This document shows positions 46,010 through 55,051 of a DNA stretch of 64,000 nucleotides, piece by piece. Location: assembly GCA_018242685.1 (NCBI GenBank), contig JAFEBM010000030.1, positions 23,811-87,810 of the forward strand. Reading direction: 5' to 3'. The notes under the pieces were generated by a model that was not told where the DNA came from, did no database searches, and worked only from the letters and a program-made list of their open reading frames with translations. Source of the stretch: Nitrospira sp. GTDB taxonomy: Bacteria; Nitrospirota; Nitrospiria; Nitrospirales; Nitrospiraceae. A program made the translations under genes and the position numbers. The first letter of the stretch is position 1; the number at the start of each line of letters is the position of its first letter.

Positions 46010-46813
46010 TCAGTCCGTTGCCGGCGGCGCGATGGAAGATTCGGTTTCCGGTTCCGACGGCAGCAGCTCGGCCAAATCGGCCACGACGATATCCGCCCCA
46101 TGTTGTCGCAACGCGTCAGCCTGGTTCTCTCGATTCACGCCGATCACAAGACTGAAACCACCGGCCTGCCCGGCCTGGACCCCGGCTAAGGCATCTTCGA
46201 TCACGATCGCCTTCGCCGGCGAAACGCCTACACGCCGGGCCGCTTCGAGAAACGTATCCGGAGCCGGTTTGCCGTGAAGATGAAGACGATCGATCTCATG
46301 TCCGTCGACACGCGTTTCAAACAGCGCGGTCAATCCTACGCTCTGGATGATGTCACGGCAGTGATGGCTGGACGAGACCACGGCTGCTTTCAAACCTGCG
46401 CTCCTTGCCGCGCGAAGATACCGCACGGTGCCTGGGTACACGGCCACGCCGGTCTCCCGTAAGCACCCGTCAAAGTATTCGTCCTTCTTATTCCCCAACC
46501 CATAGATCGTTTCCTGATCCGGGCCATCGTCCAGCGAACCGGGTGGAAGGGTCAGGTGACGAGACTGCAGAAAAGTCTTTACTCCGTCGTATCGCGATTT
46601 GCCATCCACATACAATCGATAGTCTCTTGCGGGATCGAACGGTTCATAGGGAGATCCTGTGCGAGCAGCAAGTTTCTTCAAATACTCGTCAAACAATCGC
46701 TTCCATGCGGCGGCGTGCAGGACGGCAGTCTTCGTGATGACGCCGTCCAGGTCAAACAAGACGGCGTCGAAATTCGAGAATCCGTGTCGGTCAGTCTGAT
46801 TCATGTGAGGCAT
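46010..46813 (-). CDS. pgmB: Beta-phosphoglucomutase-family HAD hydrolase
   Basis: 267 residues with HAD motifs FDAVLFDLDGVITKTAVLH (Asp nucleophile and DxD), AAVVSSSHHCRD, the lysine in HGKPAPDTFLEAA and IVIEDALAGVQAG. In the family it interconverts beta-glucose 1-phosphate and glucose 6-phosphate. It is transcribed just ahead of GH65, so the pair forms a disaccharide phosphorolysis route into glycolysis. A second ATG three codons in is an alternative start. Confidence 0.87.
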   Translation of the reverse strand: MPHMNQTDRHGFSNFDAVLFDLDGVITKTAVLHAAAWKRLFDEYLKKLAARTGSPYEPFDPARDYRLYVDGKSRYDGVKTFLQSRHLTLPPGSLDDGPDQETIYGLGNKKDEYFDGCLRETGVAVYPGTVRYLRAARSAGLKAAVVSSSHHCRDIIQSVGLTALFETRVDGHEIDRLHLHGKPAPDTFLEAARRVGVSPAKAIVIEDALAGVQAGQAGGFSLVIGVNRENQADALRQHGADIVVADLAELLPSEPETESSIAPPATD

Positions 46814-47266
46814 GGAGTCGGTCGCTCACAGGGCAGATGATGTCCGAGAGACGCGCATAGGGCTGCTGCAATGCGACGGGGGGGCACGATCATTCTGCTC
46901 GCCTCGCTCGGCTCGCTTCGACAGTTTGCGTGATGTATAAAACCAGATGTTCATCGCAGCAACCGCCGTCAACTTCGGTTTCTTCACCTCAACAGATCAC
47001 CCCTGTTCCCTACAGCTAGGCAACCCTCTAGTAGGATGGCGGTAAACACTCCATTCATCCTTGGAGAGCCTCGGGACGAACGGAGCGGTGATTGAATGTA
47101 CTGAGGGTTTCCGATCGTGCTGAGACCTGTCGAAGTACGCACATCGAGTTTCTCCACAACCTGCCTGAGTAGTTCGAATGAAGGGATCTTCATCGCGGGT
47201 TCATCGTTGCTTCATACATATTGGTTATGGTGCTTCCAGAAAAATCCTTAGTTCTAGGGTTGTACC
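46814..47266. other. Intergenic region between pgmB and the six-PAS kinase
   Basis: 453 bp. One open frame on the minus strand (46984-47193, 69 codons) has no domain and no ribosome binding site and is not called. The CTAGG dyad at 47016 lies here. Confidence 0.4.
47016..47032 (+). promoter_or_regulatory. CTAGG dyad between pgmB and the six-PAS kinase
   Basis: CTAGGCAACCCTCTAGT, both half-sites intact. TTCATC begins 22 bp downstream on the plus strand, toward the kinase gene at 47267. The flanking sequence resembles the duplicated element near the PH gene. Confidence 0.45.
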
Positions 47267-50200
47267 GTGGGAAGCGAAAGCGTAGGATCTAACAGTTTCG
47301 TACACCAAAGCAATTCCGATCTGGTTGCCGACTCCATGGCGGATGGTCTGGCAAAGGGTTGTACTCAACCGAAGCCTGTTATGGGCAACTGTCCCGCAAG
47401 CGGGTCGAATCCATCTTCAATCAACCATCTGCGTCGCTTCTTAGAAAGCCTCACCGGTTACGGTGCATGGGAATGGAACATCGCCAGCGGGGATGTTCAA
47501 TGGTTCGGCACCCATGAGGGGTCGGCCGACTCACGGCATGCGCGGGACAACGACCACATCCAATCCTTCACGGACATTCTGCATCCGGATGACCGCGCGC
47601 GTGTATGGCAGAAGTTGAACAGTGTTATGGCACGGCGTGAAATACCGTATGCCGACGAATATCGATTCATGCATCCCGACGGCAGTGTGCGGTGGATCAG
47701 CGGCACAGGGCGGTTCTACTATGATGAGACCGGGAAACCCGTCCGTATGACCGGCGTCATACAGGACATGACCGAGCGCAAACAGGCACAGGAGGCGCTG
47801 CGCGAAAGCGAGGAACGATTTGCAAAAGCCTTTCGCACGAGCCCGCATCCGATCGGCATCACGGAGGCGGCGACGGGTCGTTGTCTGGAAGTGAACGACG
47901 CCTGCTTGCAACTCTTTGATTTTCGACGAGCGGAAGTGATTGGAAACACCACGTTGATGCTGGGCATCTGGCCGAATCAGGAAGATCGGGCACGGCTCGT
48001 TGAACGTTTGCAAGCCGGTCGGCCGATCCGCAATCTTGAGTTGAGTTTCAAGACCAAGATGGGCGACGTACGTCATATTCTCGTGTCTTCTGACTTGGCC
48101 GAGCTCAACGGAACGCTCTGCCTGATCACAGTCGGCAACGACATTACGGAACGCAAGCAGGCCGAAGCGAAGCTGCAGGAGGGTGAAGAGCGGCTGACTC
48201 TGGCGCAGGCTGCTGCGAATATCGGGTCCTTTGATTGGGACATTCGGGCGCAAACGATCGTCTGGTCGCGGGAGATGGAACGAATTTGGGGTCTGCCTGT
48301 CGGTGGGTTCGGAGGAACCTACGCGCATTGGCGACGACAGATTCATCCGGACGATATGAGTGAAGCTGAACGAATCGTTCGCCTGTCGTTGGAGAATCCG
48401 GAAATCTCCTACACGTATGAACACCGCATTATTCGACCCGATGGAACGGTTCGCTGGGTTCATGTGAACGCGACGACGCGGCGTGATACCGCCGGACGAT
48501 CGATTCGCATGGTCGGAGTGAATTTCGACGTCACCGAACGTAAGGAGACGGAAGGGAAGCTGCGTGAGAGCGAACTGAGATTTCGAACGATGGCAGAGGC
48601 CGTGCCGAGCATGCTGTTTGAAACCGACGCAGCCGGCTTGAACACCTGGACGAGCGAGGACTGGTGTCGGTTCACCGGCCAGAGGCCGGAACAGGTGGCC
48701 GGGCATGGGTGGGTCGAGGCCCTGCATCCTGAAGACCGGGAGGCTAACCTCAGCCGATGGCTCCGCTGCATGGAGACCGGCGTGTCATTCGAGTCGCAAC
48801 AGCGTCTGCGCCGAACCGACGGAAGTTACAGCTGGGTCATTGCCTGTGCGCTGCCTGTGCGGGACGAGAAGGGGATGATCTGCCGCTGGGTCGGGTCGGT
48901 GACGAACATTGATGCCATCATACGGGCGGAAGAGGAACAGGCCAGGCTCGCGGCGATTGTCGAAAACACCAGCGATGCCATCATCGGCCAAGATCTGCAG
49001 GGCACCATCACCAGTTGGAATAGAGCCGCGGAAACCCTGCTCGGCTACAAGACAGCTGAAGTCATCGGTCGACCGGTGACCCTACTCTTTCCACCAGACC
49101 GGTTGGAAGACGAGTTTACCATTCTCGACCGCCTCCGGAAGGGCGAATCGATCCGGCTGTATGAAACTGTGCGGCGGCGCAAGGACGGCCGTGATATCTT
49201 GGTGTCGCTGACCATCTCGCCGATCCGAGACAAGCAGGGCCGCATTGTAGGCGCGTCCAAGATCCTGCGCGACATCACCGATCGCAAACAGGCGGAAACC
49301 AAGTTGCGTGAGAGCGAGGCGCGGTTCCGCAATGTGTTCGAGCATGCAGGGACGGGGATCGCCATTGTCGACCTCGATGGGCACTTCGTGCAATGCAATC
49401 CGGCCTTTTGTGCGATGCTGGGCTATGCCAAAGACGAACTCCTGCGCGTTAACTTTTTGGAGTTGGTCCACGTGGAGGATCGTGATGTCAATCTTGCGGA
49501 GACCAAGCGGCTCCTCACGGGAGAGCTGCCATATTTCGAAATCGAAAATCGGTATGTGCATAAGAAGAATGGAGATCCGGTCTGGGTCCGCAAGTTTATC
49601 TCGCTCCTGCGGGATGATGCAGGGCGACCGAAGTATGGACTTGTCCTGACCACGGACATCACTGAACGGCGCAAGACCGAGCAAAAATTGCGTCAATCGA
49701 AAGACCATCTGCAGCACTGGGCTGTTGAATTGGAAAAGGCGGTGAACGAGAAGACCGCGGAACTGATGCAATCGCAGGGACGCCTGCGGGCGCTCGCCAG
49801 CGAGTTGAGTTTGGCTGAGCAGCGCGAACGCCAACGGCTCGCCGCCGAACTGCACGATCACCTGCAACAACTGCTGGTGCTCGGCAAGCTGACCATCGGG
49901 CAAGGCAAGCAGTCCGCCGTCGGTAGTCCCGGATGCGAAACCGCCCTCAACCGCGTGGATGACATCTTATCGGAAGCGTTGAGCTATAGCCGCACACTCG
50001 TCACTGAACTCAGCCCGCCGGTGTTGCGCCACCATGGCCTTGCTGCCGGGCTCACATGGCTCGGGACATACATGAAAAAGTATGAACAAACGGTGACGGT
50101 GAAGGTTCCGAACGGGAAGGAGATGCGACTACCGGAAGACCAAATAGTCTTATTGTTTCAATCCGTGCGCGAACTCCTGATCAACTCCTCGAAATATGCC

Positions 50201-50467
50201 GGCACCGGCCGAGCGACGGTCACTATGGAATCGGTTGATGAGGGCCTGCGCATCACCGTGAGCGATGACGGAGCAGGTTTTGATCTTGCTACTGATGGCA
50301 CTGCGGGAATTCCTAGTGGCGGGCTTTCCTCCAAATTTGGTTTATTTAGCATACAGGAACGAATGCGGGCATTGGGCGGATCATGTATCATCCAGTCAGC
50401 CTTGGGACAGGGAACCACTGCCACGCTGGTGGTGCCCTTGGCAGGGGACGCCGAGGATAAGTCCTGA
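47267..50467 (+). CDS. Soluble multi-PAS histidine kinase (six PAS domains, HisKA_3)
   Basis: 1066 residues from GTG 47267; ATG 47336 and ATG 47381 are alternatives. Six consecutive PAS/PAC units occupy ~60-800, each closing with DITERK/DMTERK/DITDRK-type PAC ends. A coiled coil is followed by a NarX-type HisKA_3 domain with phospho-His863 in LAAELHDHLQQLLVLGK. An HATPase_c domain (SDDGAGFD, LFSIQERMRALGG) closes the protein. No TM segments are seen, so it senses cytoplasmic signals (redox, small ligands). The likely partner is the receiver 64 bp downstream. Confidence 0.88.
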   Translation: MGSESVGSNSFVHQSNSDLVADSMADGLAKGCTQPKPVMGNCPASGSNPSSINHLRRFLESLTGYGAWEWNIASGDVQWFGTHEGSADSRHARDNDHIQSFTDILHPDDRARVWQKLNSVMARREIPYADEYRFMHPDGSVRWISGTGRFYYDETGKPVRMTGVIQDMTERKQAQEALRESEERFAKAFRTSPHPIGITEAATGRCLEVNDACLQLFDFRRAEVIGNTTLMLGIWPNQEDRARLVERLQAGRPIRNLELSFKTKMGDVRHILVSSDLAELNGTLCLITVGNDITERKQAEAKLQEGEERLTLAQAAANIGSFDWDIRAQTIVWSREMERIWGLPVGGFGGTYAHWRRQIHPDDMSEAERIVRLSLENPEISYTYEHRIIRPDGTVRWVHVNATTRRDTAGRSIRMVGVNFDVTERKETEGKLRESELRFRTMAEAVPSMLFETDAAGLNTWTSEDWCRFTGQRPEQVAGHGWVEALHPEDREANLSRWLRCMETGVSFESQQRLRRTDGSYSWVIACALPVRDEKGMICRWVGSVTNIDAIIRAEEEQARLAAIVENTSDAIIGQDLQGTITSWNRAAETLLGYKTAEVIGRPVTLLFPPDRLEDEFTILDRLRKGESIRLYETVRRRKDGRDILVSLTISPIRDKQGRIVGASKILRDITDRKQAETKLRESEARFRNVFEHAGTGIAIVDLDGHFVQCNPAFCAMLGYAKDELLRVNFLELVHVEDRDVNLAETKRLLTGELPYFEIENRYVHKKNGDPVWVRKFISLLRDDAGRPKYGLVLTTDITERRKTEQKLRQSKDHLQHWAVELEKAVNEKTAELMQSQGRLRALASELSLAEQRERQRLAAELHDHLQQLLVLGKLTIGQGKQSAVGSPGCETALNRVDDILSEALSYSRTLVTELSPPVLRHHGLAAGLTWLGTYMKKYEQTVTVKVPNGKEMRLPEDQIVLLFQSVRELLINSSKYAGTGRATVTMESVDEGLRITVSDDGAGFDLATDGTAGIPSGGLSSKFGLFSIQERMRALGGSCIIQSALGQGTTATLVVPLAGDAEDKS

Positions 50468-50531
50468 GTCCTGTGGAGCGGCTGTTGTCCGAGAAGCGAT
50501 GAGGGCTGAGGAGGCCGGAAAAGGACGGTTC

Positions 50532-50924
50532 ATGGTGCAAGTTTTGCTGGTGGACGATCATGCGATGGTACGGCAGGGTCTTCGTTCCGTATTGGACGCC
50601 TATGACGATCTTCACGTCGTCGCAGAAGCTCGGGATGGTGCGGAAGCGATAAAGCTCGTCGAAGACCTCCATCCACGTGTGGTGGTGATGGATATCAATA
50701 TGCCGAGAATGAACGGGATCGATGCTACGGCACACATCAAGAACCACTGGCCGGAAACGACCGTCATCGGAATCTCGGTCAACATCGGTGACGATAACAG
50801 TGACGCGATGAAACGAGCCGGAGCCGCCGCTGTGCTTCCGAAAGATACCGCGGTCGATCAGCTGCATAATGCGATCGTCCAGGAGGTCGGCGTATCCACC
50901 GACAAGCGTATCTCACCCGATTGA
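50532..50924 (+). CDS. Stand-alone NarL-like receiver protein
   Basis: 130 residues, receiver only: VLLVDDHAMVRQGL, phospho-Asp in VVVMDINMPRMNGIDA and lysine in AVLPKDTAVDQL. It lacks an HTH although the receiver is of NarL type. It is close in sequence to the lone receiver at 15582-16031. ATG 50532 is chosen over ATG 50499 because it begins the conserved fold. It directly follows the six-PAS kinase. Confidence 0.85.
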   Translation: MVQVLLVDDHAMVRQGLRSVLDAYDDLHVVAEARDGAEAIKLVEDLHPRVVVMDINMPRMNGIDATAHIKNHWPETTVIGISVNIGDDNSDAMKRAGAAAVLPKDTAVDQLHNAIVQEVGVSTDKRISPD

Positions 50925-51377
50925 TCATCAGGGCCGCGGCGTACCGTGCGTTGACCGTCTGATCATGCCCGCCATAGGAACGTTCTCCTCGCTTCCCTCA
51001 TGGGATCAACTCCGAACGCAACGACTCGGCCATCCGGCCTTCCTCTATGAGGATCAAAGCCCATTGCCTCAACCTCAATAAACTCGCATAGATGCCGGAC
51101 GCAACATTGGTGCCCATGCGTGTGTTTACGTTTACCTAAGACGGAAGGTTGTTCACGAACAAGTTGTTCGGTGTACGGAGACAATGTGTCCGCTGATCAT
51201 TTACGCAAGGTTGTTCTCGCGTCCCGAGCGCCCTGCAAAAACGCGAGGAAATTAGTCGATGACCGCGCCATACGATCGTCTCATCACATGGTATGACCCT
51301 TGCGCAGGTCTAGAGGGAGCGGGATCTGTAATTATTTAATAGTAGCTTGGCATGATCTCAATCGGGAGTATGTCATC
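50925..51377. other. Intergenic region
   Basis: 453 bp with no recognisable gene or repeat before the small membrane peptide. Confidence 0.35.
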
Positions 51378-51488
51378 ATGAAGAAATGGATCATATTTGT
51401 GTCCTGCATAGTAGGAATTTTCGGCTCCATTGCATTGGTGCTGTCTCTATCGGGTATGGCGGTGCACTGGCAGGTGCTCGGCTACTGA
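51378..51488 (+). CDS. Candidate 36-residue single-helix membrane peptide
   Basis: MKKWIIFVSCIVGIFGSIAL... is a positively charged N-terminus with one hydrophobic helix, preceded by GGGAG. It is typical of small membrane proteins but too short for certainty. Confidence 0.4.
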   Translation: MKKWIIFVSCIVGIFGSIALVLSLSGMAVHWQVLGY

Positions 51489-51625
51489 TGCGCGTATCAC
51501 TGCGCAATGAAGGGACAGGGATGTTGCAAAACTTCGTGACAAGGGATCTTTCCAGTGGGACGTGACCGAGCAAATTGCGATAAATAGCTTTTTTGTATCA
51601 ATTCGGGATCACCAAGAAGGAAGCC

Positions 51626-52372
51626 ATGAAACAGTTTCGGCGTGTTCGAGACATCTCCGCATTGACACTGTATGCCGTCGATGGCCAAGTAGGATCAGTG
51701 CAGCAGCTGTATTTCGACGATCAAAACTGGAAGGTCAGATATCTGATTGTAAACACCGGCGGTTGGCTCTCGGGGCGGAATGTACTCATTGCGCCTATTG
51801 CAGTGGCCGGCATCGACGATGCCGGTGCCTCCATGCGGATCAATCTGCGAAAAGACCAGATCGAGCAGGCGCCGTCGATCGAAAAGGCGAAGCCGATCTC
51901 ACGCCGGTACGAAGAAGCCTACCATGAGTATTTCCAGTGGGCGCCGTACTGGCAACCCGAATCGACCGTGTTAGGAACTCCGATACCCTATTCCGAGCGG
52001 CCGACGATGAGATTGAACGAGCCGATCTTCTCGGAATCGCCTGAGAAGTCCCATCTCCGCAGCAGCGCGGAGGTGACCGGCTATGGAATCCACGCACAGG
52101 ATGGAGAAATCGGCCATATCGAAGATCTGGTCATCGACCACGAGGATTGGATCGTCAGATATGCAGAGGTGGACACGAGGAATTGGTTGCCTGGCAAAAA
52201 AGTGTTGGTGCCGACCGGCCGCATCGAGCAGATCGATTGGCAAAGCCGGTCGGTCACCATGTCGCTGACTCGGCAGGCCATTCAATCGGCGCCGGCGTAT
52301 GATCCCTCGGTGCTCATCACGCCGGATTATGAAATACAGGTCTTCGAGCACTATGGGAAAACGGCAACGTGA
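51626..52372 (+). CDS. Double PRC-barrel protein
   Basis: 248 residues with two PRC-barrel repeats: ~8-80 (YAVDGQVGSVQQLYFDDQNW, YLIVNTGGWLSG) and ~145-220 (IHAQDGEIGHIEDLVIDHED, YAEVDTRNWLPGKKVLVP). The linker carries conserved-looking aromatic residues. Such tandem PRC-barrel proteins are soluble and usually stress-related; the ligand is unknown. AAGAAGGAAGCC precedes ATG 51626. Confidence 0.8.
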   Translation: MKQFRRVRDISALTLYAVDGQVGSVQQLYFDDQNWKVRYLIVNTGGWLSGRNVLIAPIAVAGIDDAGASMRINLRKDQIEQAPSIEKAKPISRRYEEAYHEYFQWAPYWQPESTVLGTPIPYSERPTMRLNEPIFSESPEKSHLRSSAEVTGYGIHAQDGEIGHIEDLVIDHEDWIVRYAEVDTRNWLPGKKVLVPTGRIEQIDWQSRSVTMSLTRQAIQSAPAYDPSVLITPDYEIQVFEHYGKTAT

Positions 52373-52797
52373 CTTAACTCAACAGAAGGAGATCAACTCA
52401 GGATCACAGAATTCAAGACGAGGACAGAACTGTCCACTGCCAAGTCGTCGCTACGCTACTTGCCTCAGTCCGATATTCGCACAGAGTACGGATCTATCGT
52501 GCTCTCCGGTCGGCTCACCTGCGCGCTTCCACTGATCGGGCGAGTCTTCGAGAAGTGTTTGACAGAAGCATATTGTGCTATCCGACCACGGAAGAGACTT
52601 CAATACTATCCTGCGCAAATGAAAGAGCGATAGAGCAGAGTCATGCTCTATCTGCGCGGTTGTGCTTTCGTGATGAATCTTAACAAAGACTAGGTGAATG
52701 ATTTATGCCATGCAATTATGGCGTGGCGGCTATTTTGCACAACGTCATACATCATCATCATCATCATCATCTATCAAGATACATCGAGAGGATTTCC
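52373..52797. other. Intergenic region with ATC microsatellite
   Basis: 425 bp without a clear gene. The seven-unit ATC repeat at 52751-52771 lies 27 bp before the next start codon. Confidence 0.4.
52751..52771. repeat. (ATC)7 trinucleotide repeat in a gene leader
   Basis: Seven tandem ATC units lie 27 bp upstream of ATG 52798. In the frame of the downstream gene the repeat and its left flank (CAT repeats) would encode a seven-histidine tract if a longer start at 52705 were used. Confidence 0.7.
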
Positions 52798-53325
52798 ATG
52801 GCAGAGATTTTTGTATTGTGGATATTGGGCTTGATTGTGATTGCCATAGGATGGGGAGTCATTGATAAAATCGCCGGTCCTATTAAAGCGATGGCTCAAT
52901 CGGTGCGAACTCCGGAACGGAGCAGGCGTTTGGAAATTGTGGTCGCGAGTCTGTTAGCGTTCGCTGTCATCGCGATCATGGTGGCCGCAGCGGATCATAA
53001 TAGTGTGGGAGAGGGAACGGGCTTGCCGGCGCTCTTGATATGGGCCGGTGGTCTTTGGCTGATCCCATTTTGGTTCGATGTCGTGAGGCATTACTGGCTT
53101 CTTTCTCTCGTCATCGCCGTCATTCTGCTGTTACTCTGGATCGGGAGAGCTTCTCATTCCTCAACACGAATGCCTGCCCAAACGAATGTCTCGACTCAGG
53201 GGCAGGACACATCCACGAGCGTGACCGGCCTTGGGTTCCTCTTTTGGATCTTCTTGATCGGCCTCACTGTTGCCGCCATTGCCCGATACACATCCACGTG
53301 GAATGCCGCTGCCCTTAATTCATGA
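52798..53325 (+). CDS. Four-to-five-helix membrane protein of unknown function
   Basis: 175 residues with hydrophobic helices at ~3-20, ~45-62, ~78-95, ~100-115 and ~145-165. ATG 52798 follows GAGAGGATTTCC. The frame is open back to 52705 and would add a histidine tract, but the shorter start has the ribosome binding site. No family recognised. Confidence 0.6.
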   Translation: MAEIFVLWILGLIVIAIGWGVIDKIAGPIKAMAQSVRTPERSRRLEIVVASLLAFAVIAIMVAAADHNSVGEGTGLPALLIWAGGLWLIPFWFDVVRHYWLLSLVIAVILLLLWIGRASHSSTRMPAQTNVSTQGQDTSTSVTGLGFLFWIFLIGLTVAAIARYTSTWNAAALNS

Positions 53326-53508
53326 ACTACGCCTCTCTACGTGTAGGCTAGCAGGTTGTTGAACGAGTCCTCCGGCAAGGTAGGATGTCCGGTCTCGCCC
53401 TCGCCCCCTTCATCACTTCCAATTAGTCTCCCTCTATTCCCCATCAGAAGAATAGTCGTTTGGCTTTTACACATTCGGATGTGCAATAGATTGCCCGCCG
53501 TTGCGCAG

Positions 53509-53796
53509 ATGCAGATGAAGAGGGCGGAGCCAGGCAACAACGGGTGGAAACCTCTCGTCTATACCGATGGGTACCTCCTGTTGGAAGAACACGGATTGAT
53601 CGGGGATAGAACGTCTACCGCATCGGTCGGGAGGGACGGCGGCATCTCGTGGCTGTGCCTGCCGCGGTTCGATGCCGCGCGATTCGACTCCGAGCATTCC
53701 AGGTGGGAAGGATACCCTGTTGTTTCGGTCTGGCGTCGATCTCAAGGAAAAGTGGGAGCGGGGTATGAACAAACTCTATTCATACAACCGAGATAG
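53509..53796 (+). pseudogene. N-terminal remnant of a GH15 glucoamylase/trehalase-like protein
   Basis: YLLLEEHGLIGDRTSTASVG and RDGGISWLCLPRFDAARFDS match the invariant start of GH15 (normally ~600 residues). The frame then loses similarity and stops after ~96 residues. No further GH15 segments are visible up to the Slp gene. It is read as a truncated relic related to the glycogen/trehalose genes in the window. Confidence 0.7.
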
Positions 53797-54002
53797 TTTC
53801 TCCTATCGAGGGACAAGTTGTTCCTTCTGGCAGAGATCATGGTGACCAGCTTCGTTTCATCGCATAATTGTTTTCTCCACAAGATCCGGCACTTCCAGCT
53901 CTTATCAGATGCCTGTGGCGGTATCCAACCGAAGGAATCGGTATTGCATGGTCAGTTTTGAATATCAGGTGGTCGAATTGTCGAAGAGAAAGAGAGGTAG
54001 TC

Positions 54003-54560
54003 ATGAAGCGCGCAAGTCTTGCGTTGAGTATTGCTCTGTTATGCCTTGTTGCAAGCGCATGTCAGCGCACGGCGGATGTCATTCCCGATAACTTGAAGGG
54101 ACGTGTCGATCGAGATCTCCGTTACTCCGACATCAAGGACCATCCTGAGACCTATCGAGGAAAGCTTATGCTGGCGGGCGGCAGGGTGTTGTCGGCAAAG
54201 CGGACGCAACAGGGGATAGAACTCACTGTGCTGCAGATTCCATTGTCCGCAGAGTTGATTCCTGCCGGGCCTGACAGCGAGACGAAAGGCCGGTTCGTCA
54301 TCATCGATCGCAAAGATCAGGTGCCGGATCCGGCGGTGTTTGATGACGAAAAGAAACGCGTGACCGTTGTGGGAGAAGTGCTGGGCTCGACCACTATCAA
54401 GATCGACGATGTTCAGCAGCAGGTTCCTGAGCTGGCCGTCAAGCATATCACGATCTGGGATTGGGATCATAGGAACGCCGGGTATGGTCCGTACTATGGC
54501 TACGGGTATCCCTATGCATGGGGATACCGAGGGTACTATGGTTATCCCTTTTATTGGTAG
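54003..54560 (+). CDS. slp: Slp-family outer-membrane lipoprotein
   Basis: 185 residues with signal and lipobox VASAC (Cys near 19), then the Slp core: IPDNLKGRVDRDLRYSDIKD, YRGKLMLAGGRVLSAKRTQQ and RKDQVPDPAVFDDEKKRVTV. The C-terminal 30 residues are Gly/Tyr-rich (YGPYYGYGYPYAWGYRGYYG). Slp proteins are starvation- or stationary-phase-induced lipoproteins. GAGAGGTAGTC precedes ATG 54003. Confidence 0.82.
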   Translation: MKRASLALSIALLCLVASACQRTADVIPDNLKGRVDRDLRYSDIKDHPETYRGKLMLAGGRVLSAKRTQQGIELTVLQIPLSAELIPAGPDSETKGRFVIIDRKDQVPDPAVFDDEKKRVTVVGEVLGSTTIKIDDVQQQVPELAVKHITIWDWDHRNAGYGPYYGYGYPYAWGYRGYYGYPFYW

Positions 54561-54717
54561 TATACGAAGCTGCGCCCGATCGACGCTCCAGTGGACGGAT
54601 CGCGCGTTGTACATTTTCTCAACTGTTCAACAGAGGCTCAGATCGTGTTGATCGAGTGAACCATTGACTTGATACCTGGTTCGATTCGACACGTTATCGA
54701 CAGGAGGAAGTAGTGCA

Positions 54718-54912
54718 ATGAAAGTTCAGCATATCGTGATGGGCTCGGTCCTGTTGCTTTTGACTGCATGTCACCATCTGAAAGGAGATGAGATACCCTC
54801 CAGAGGCGAGGAAAATATCGCAGATGCGATCAACGCCGGTGGCCAGCAGGGATTATCGAATATGGAGGACCTGGGTAGGAAGAGCATCAGTCAAGCCAGG
54901 GAACAGCAATGA
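54718..54912 (+). CDS. Small lipoprotein
   Basis: 64 residues: signal with lipobox LLTAC (Cys18) and a short polar tail rich in Glu, Ser and Gln. GACAGGAGGAAG lies close upstream. No domain. It may be transcribed with slp (157 bp upstream). Confidence 0.65.
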   Translation: MKVQHIVMGSVLLLLTACHHLKGDEIPSRGEENIADAINAGGQQGLSNMEDLGRKSISQAREQQ

Positions 54913-55051
54913 GGGCATTAGGCGCTCTTTGCGGAGATGCACATATCAAAAATTTGGTGAACCGGCCGGAACTTGAGCTGGTGGCCGAAGTGAGATTTGA
55001 AGAATGGACGTAGGAAGGGCTCTTTCTCCAAGCTTCATTCGTGGGCGTGCA

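Noticed and set aside
47241..47257. CTAGGGTTGTACCGTGG just before the six-PAS kinase start
   Set aside because: The second half-site is poor and it lies too close to the start codon to act as a promoter element with the geometry of the others.
47531..48727. Long minus-strand frame opposite the six-PAS kinase (398 codons)
   Set aside because: Antisense shadow of a repetitive GC-rich coding region with no recognisable protein features.
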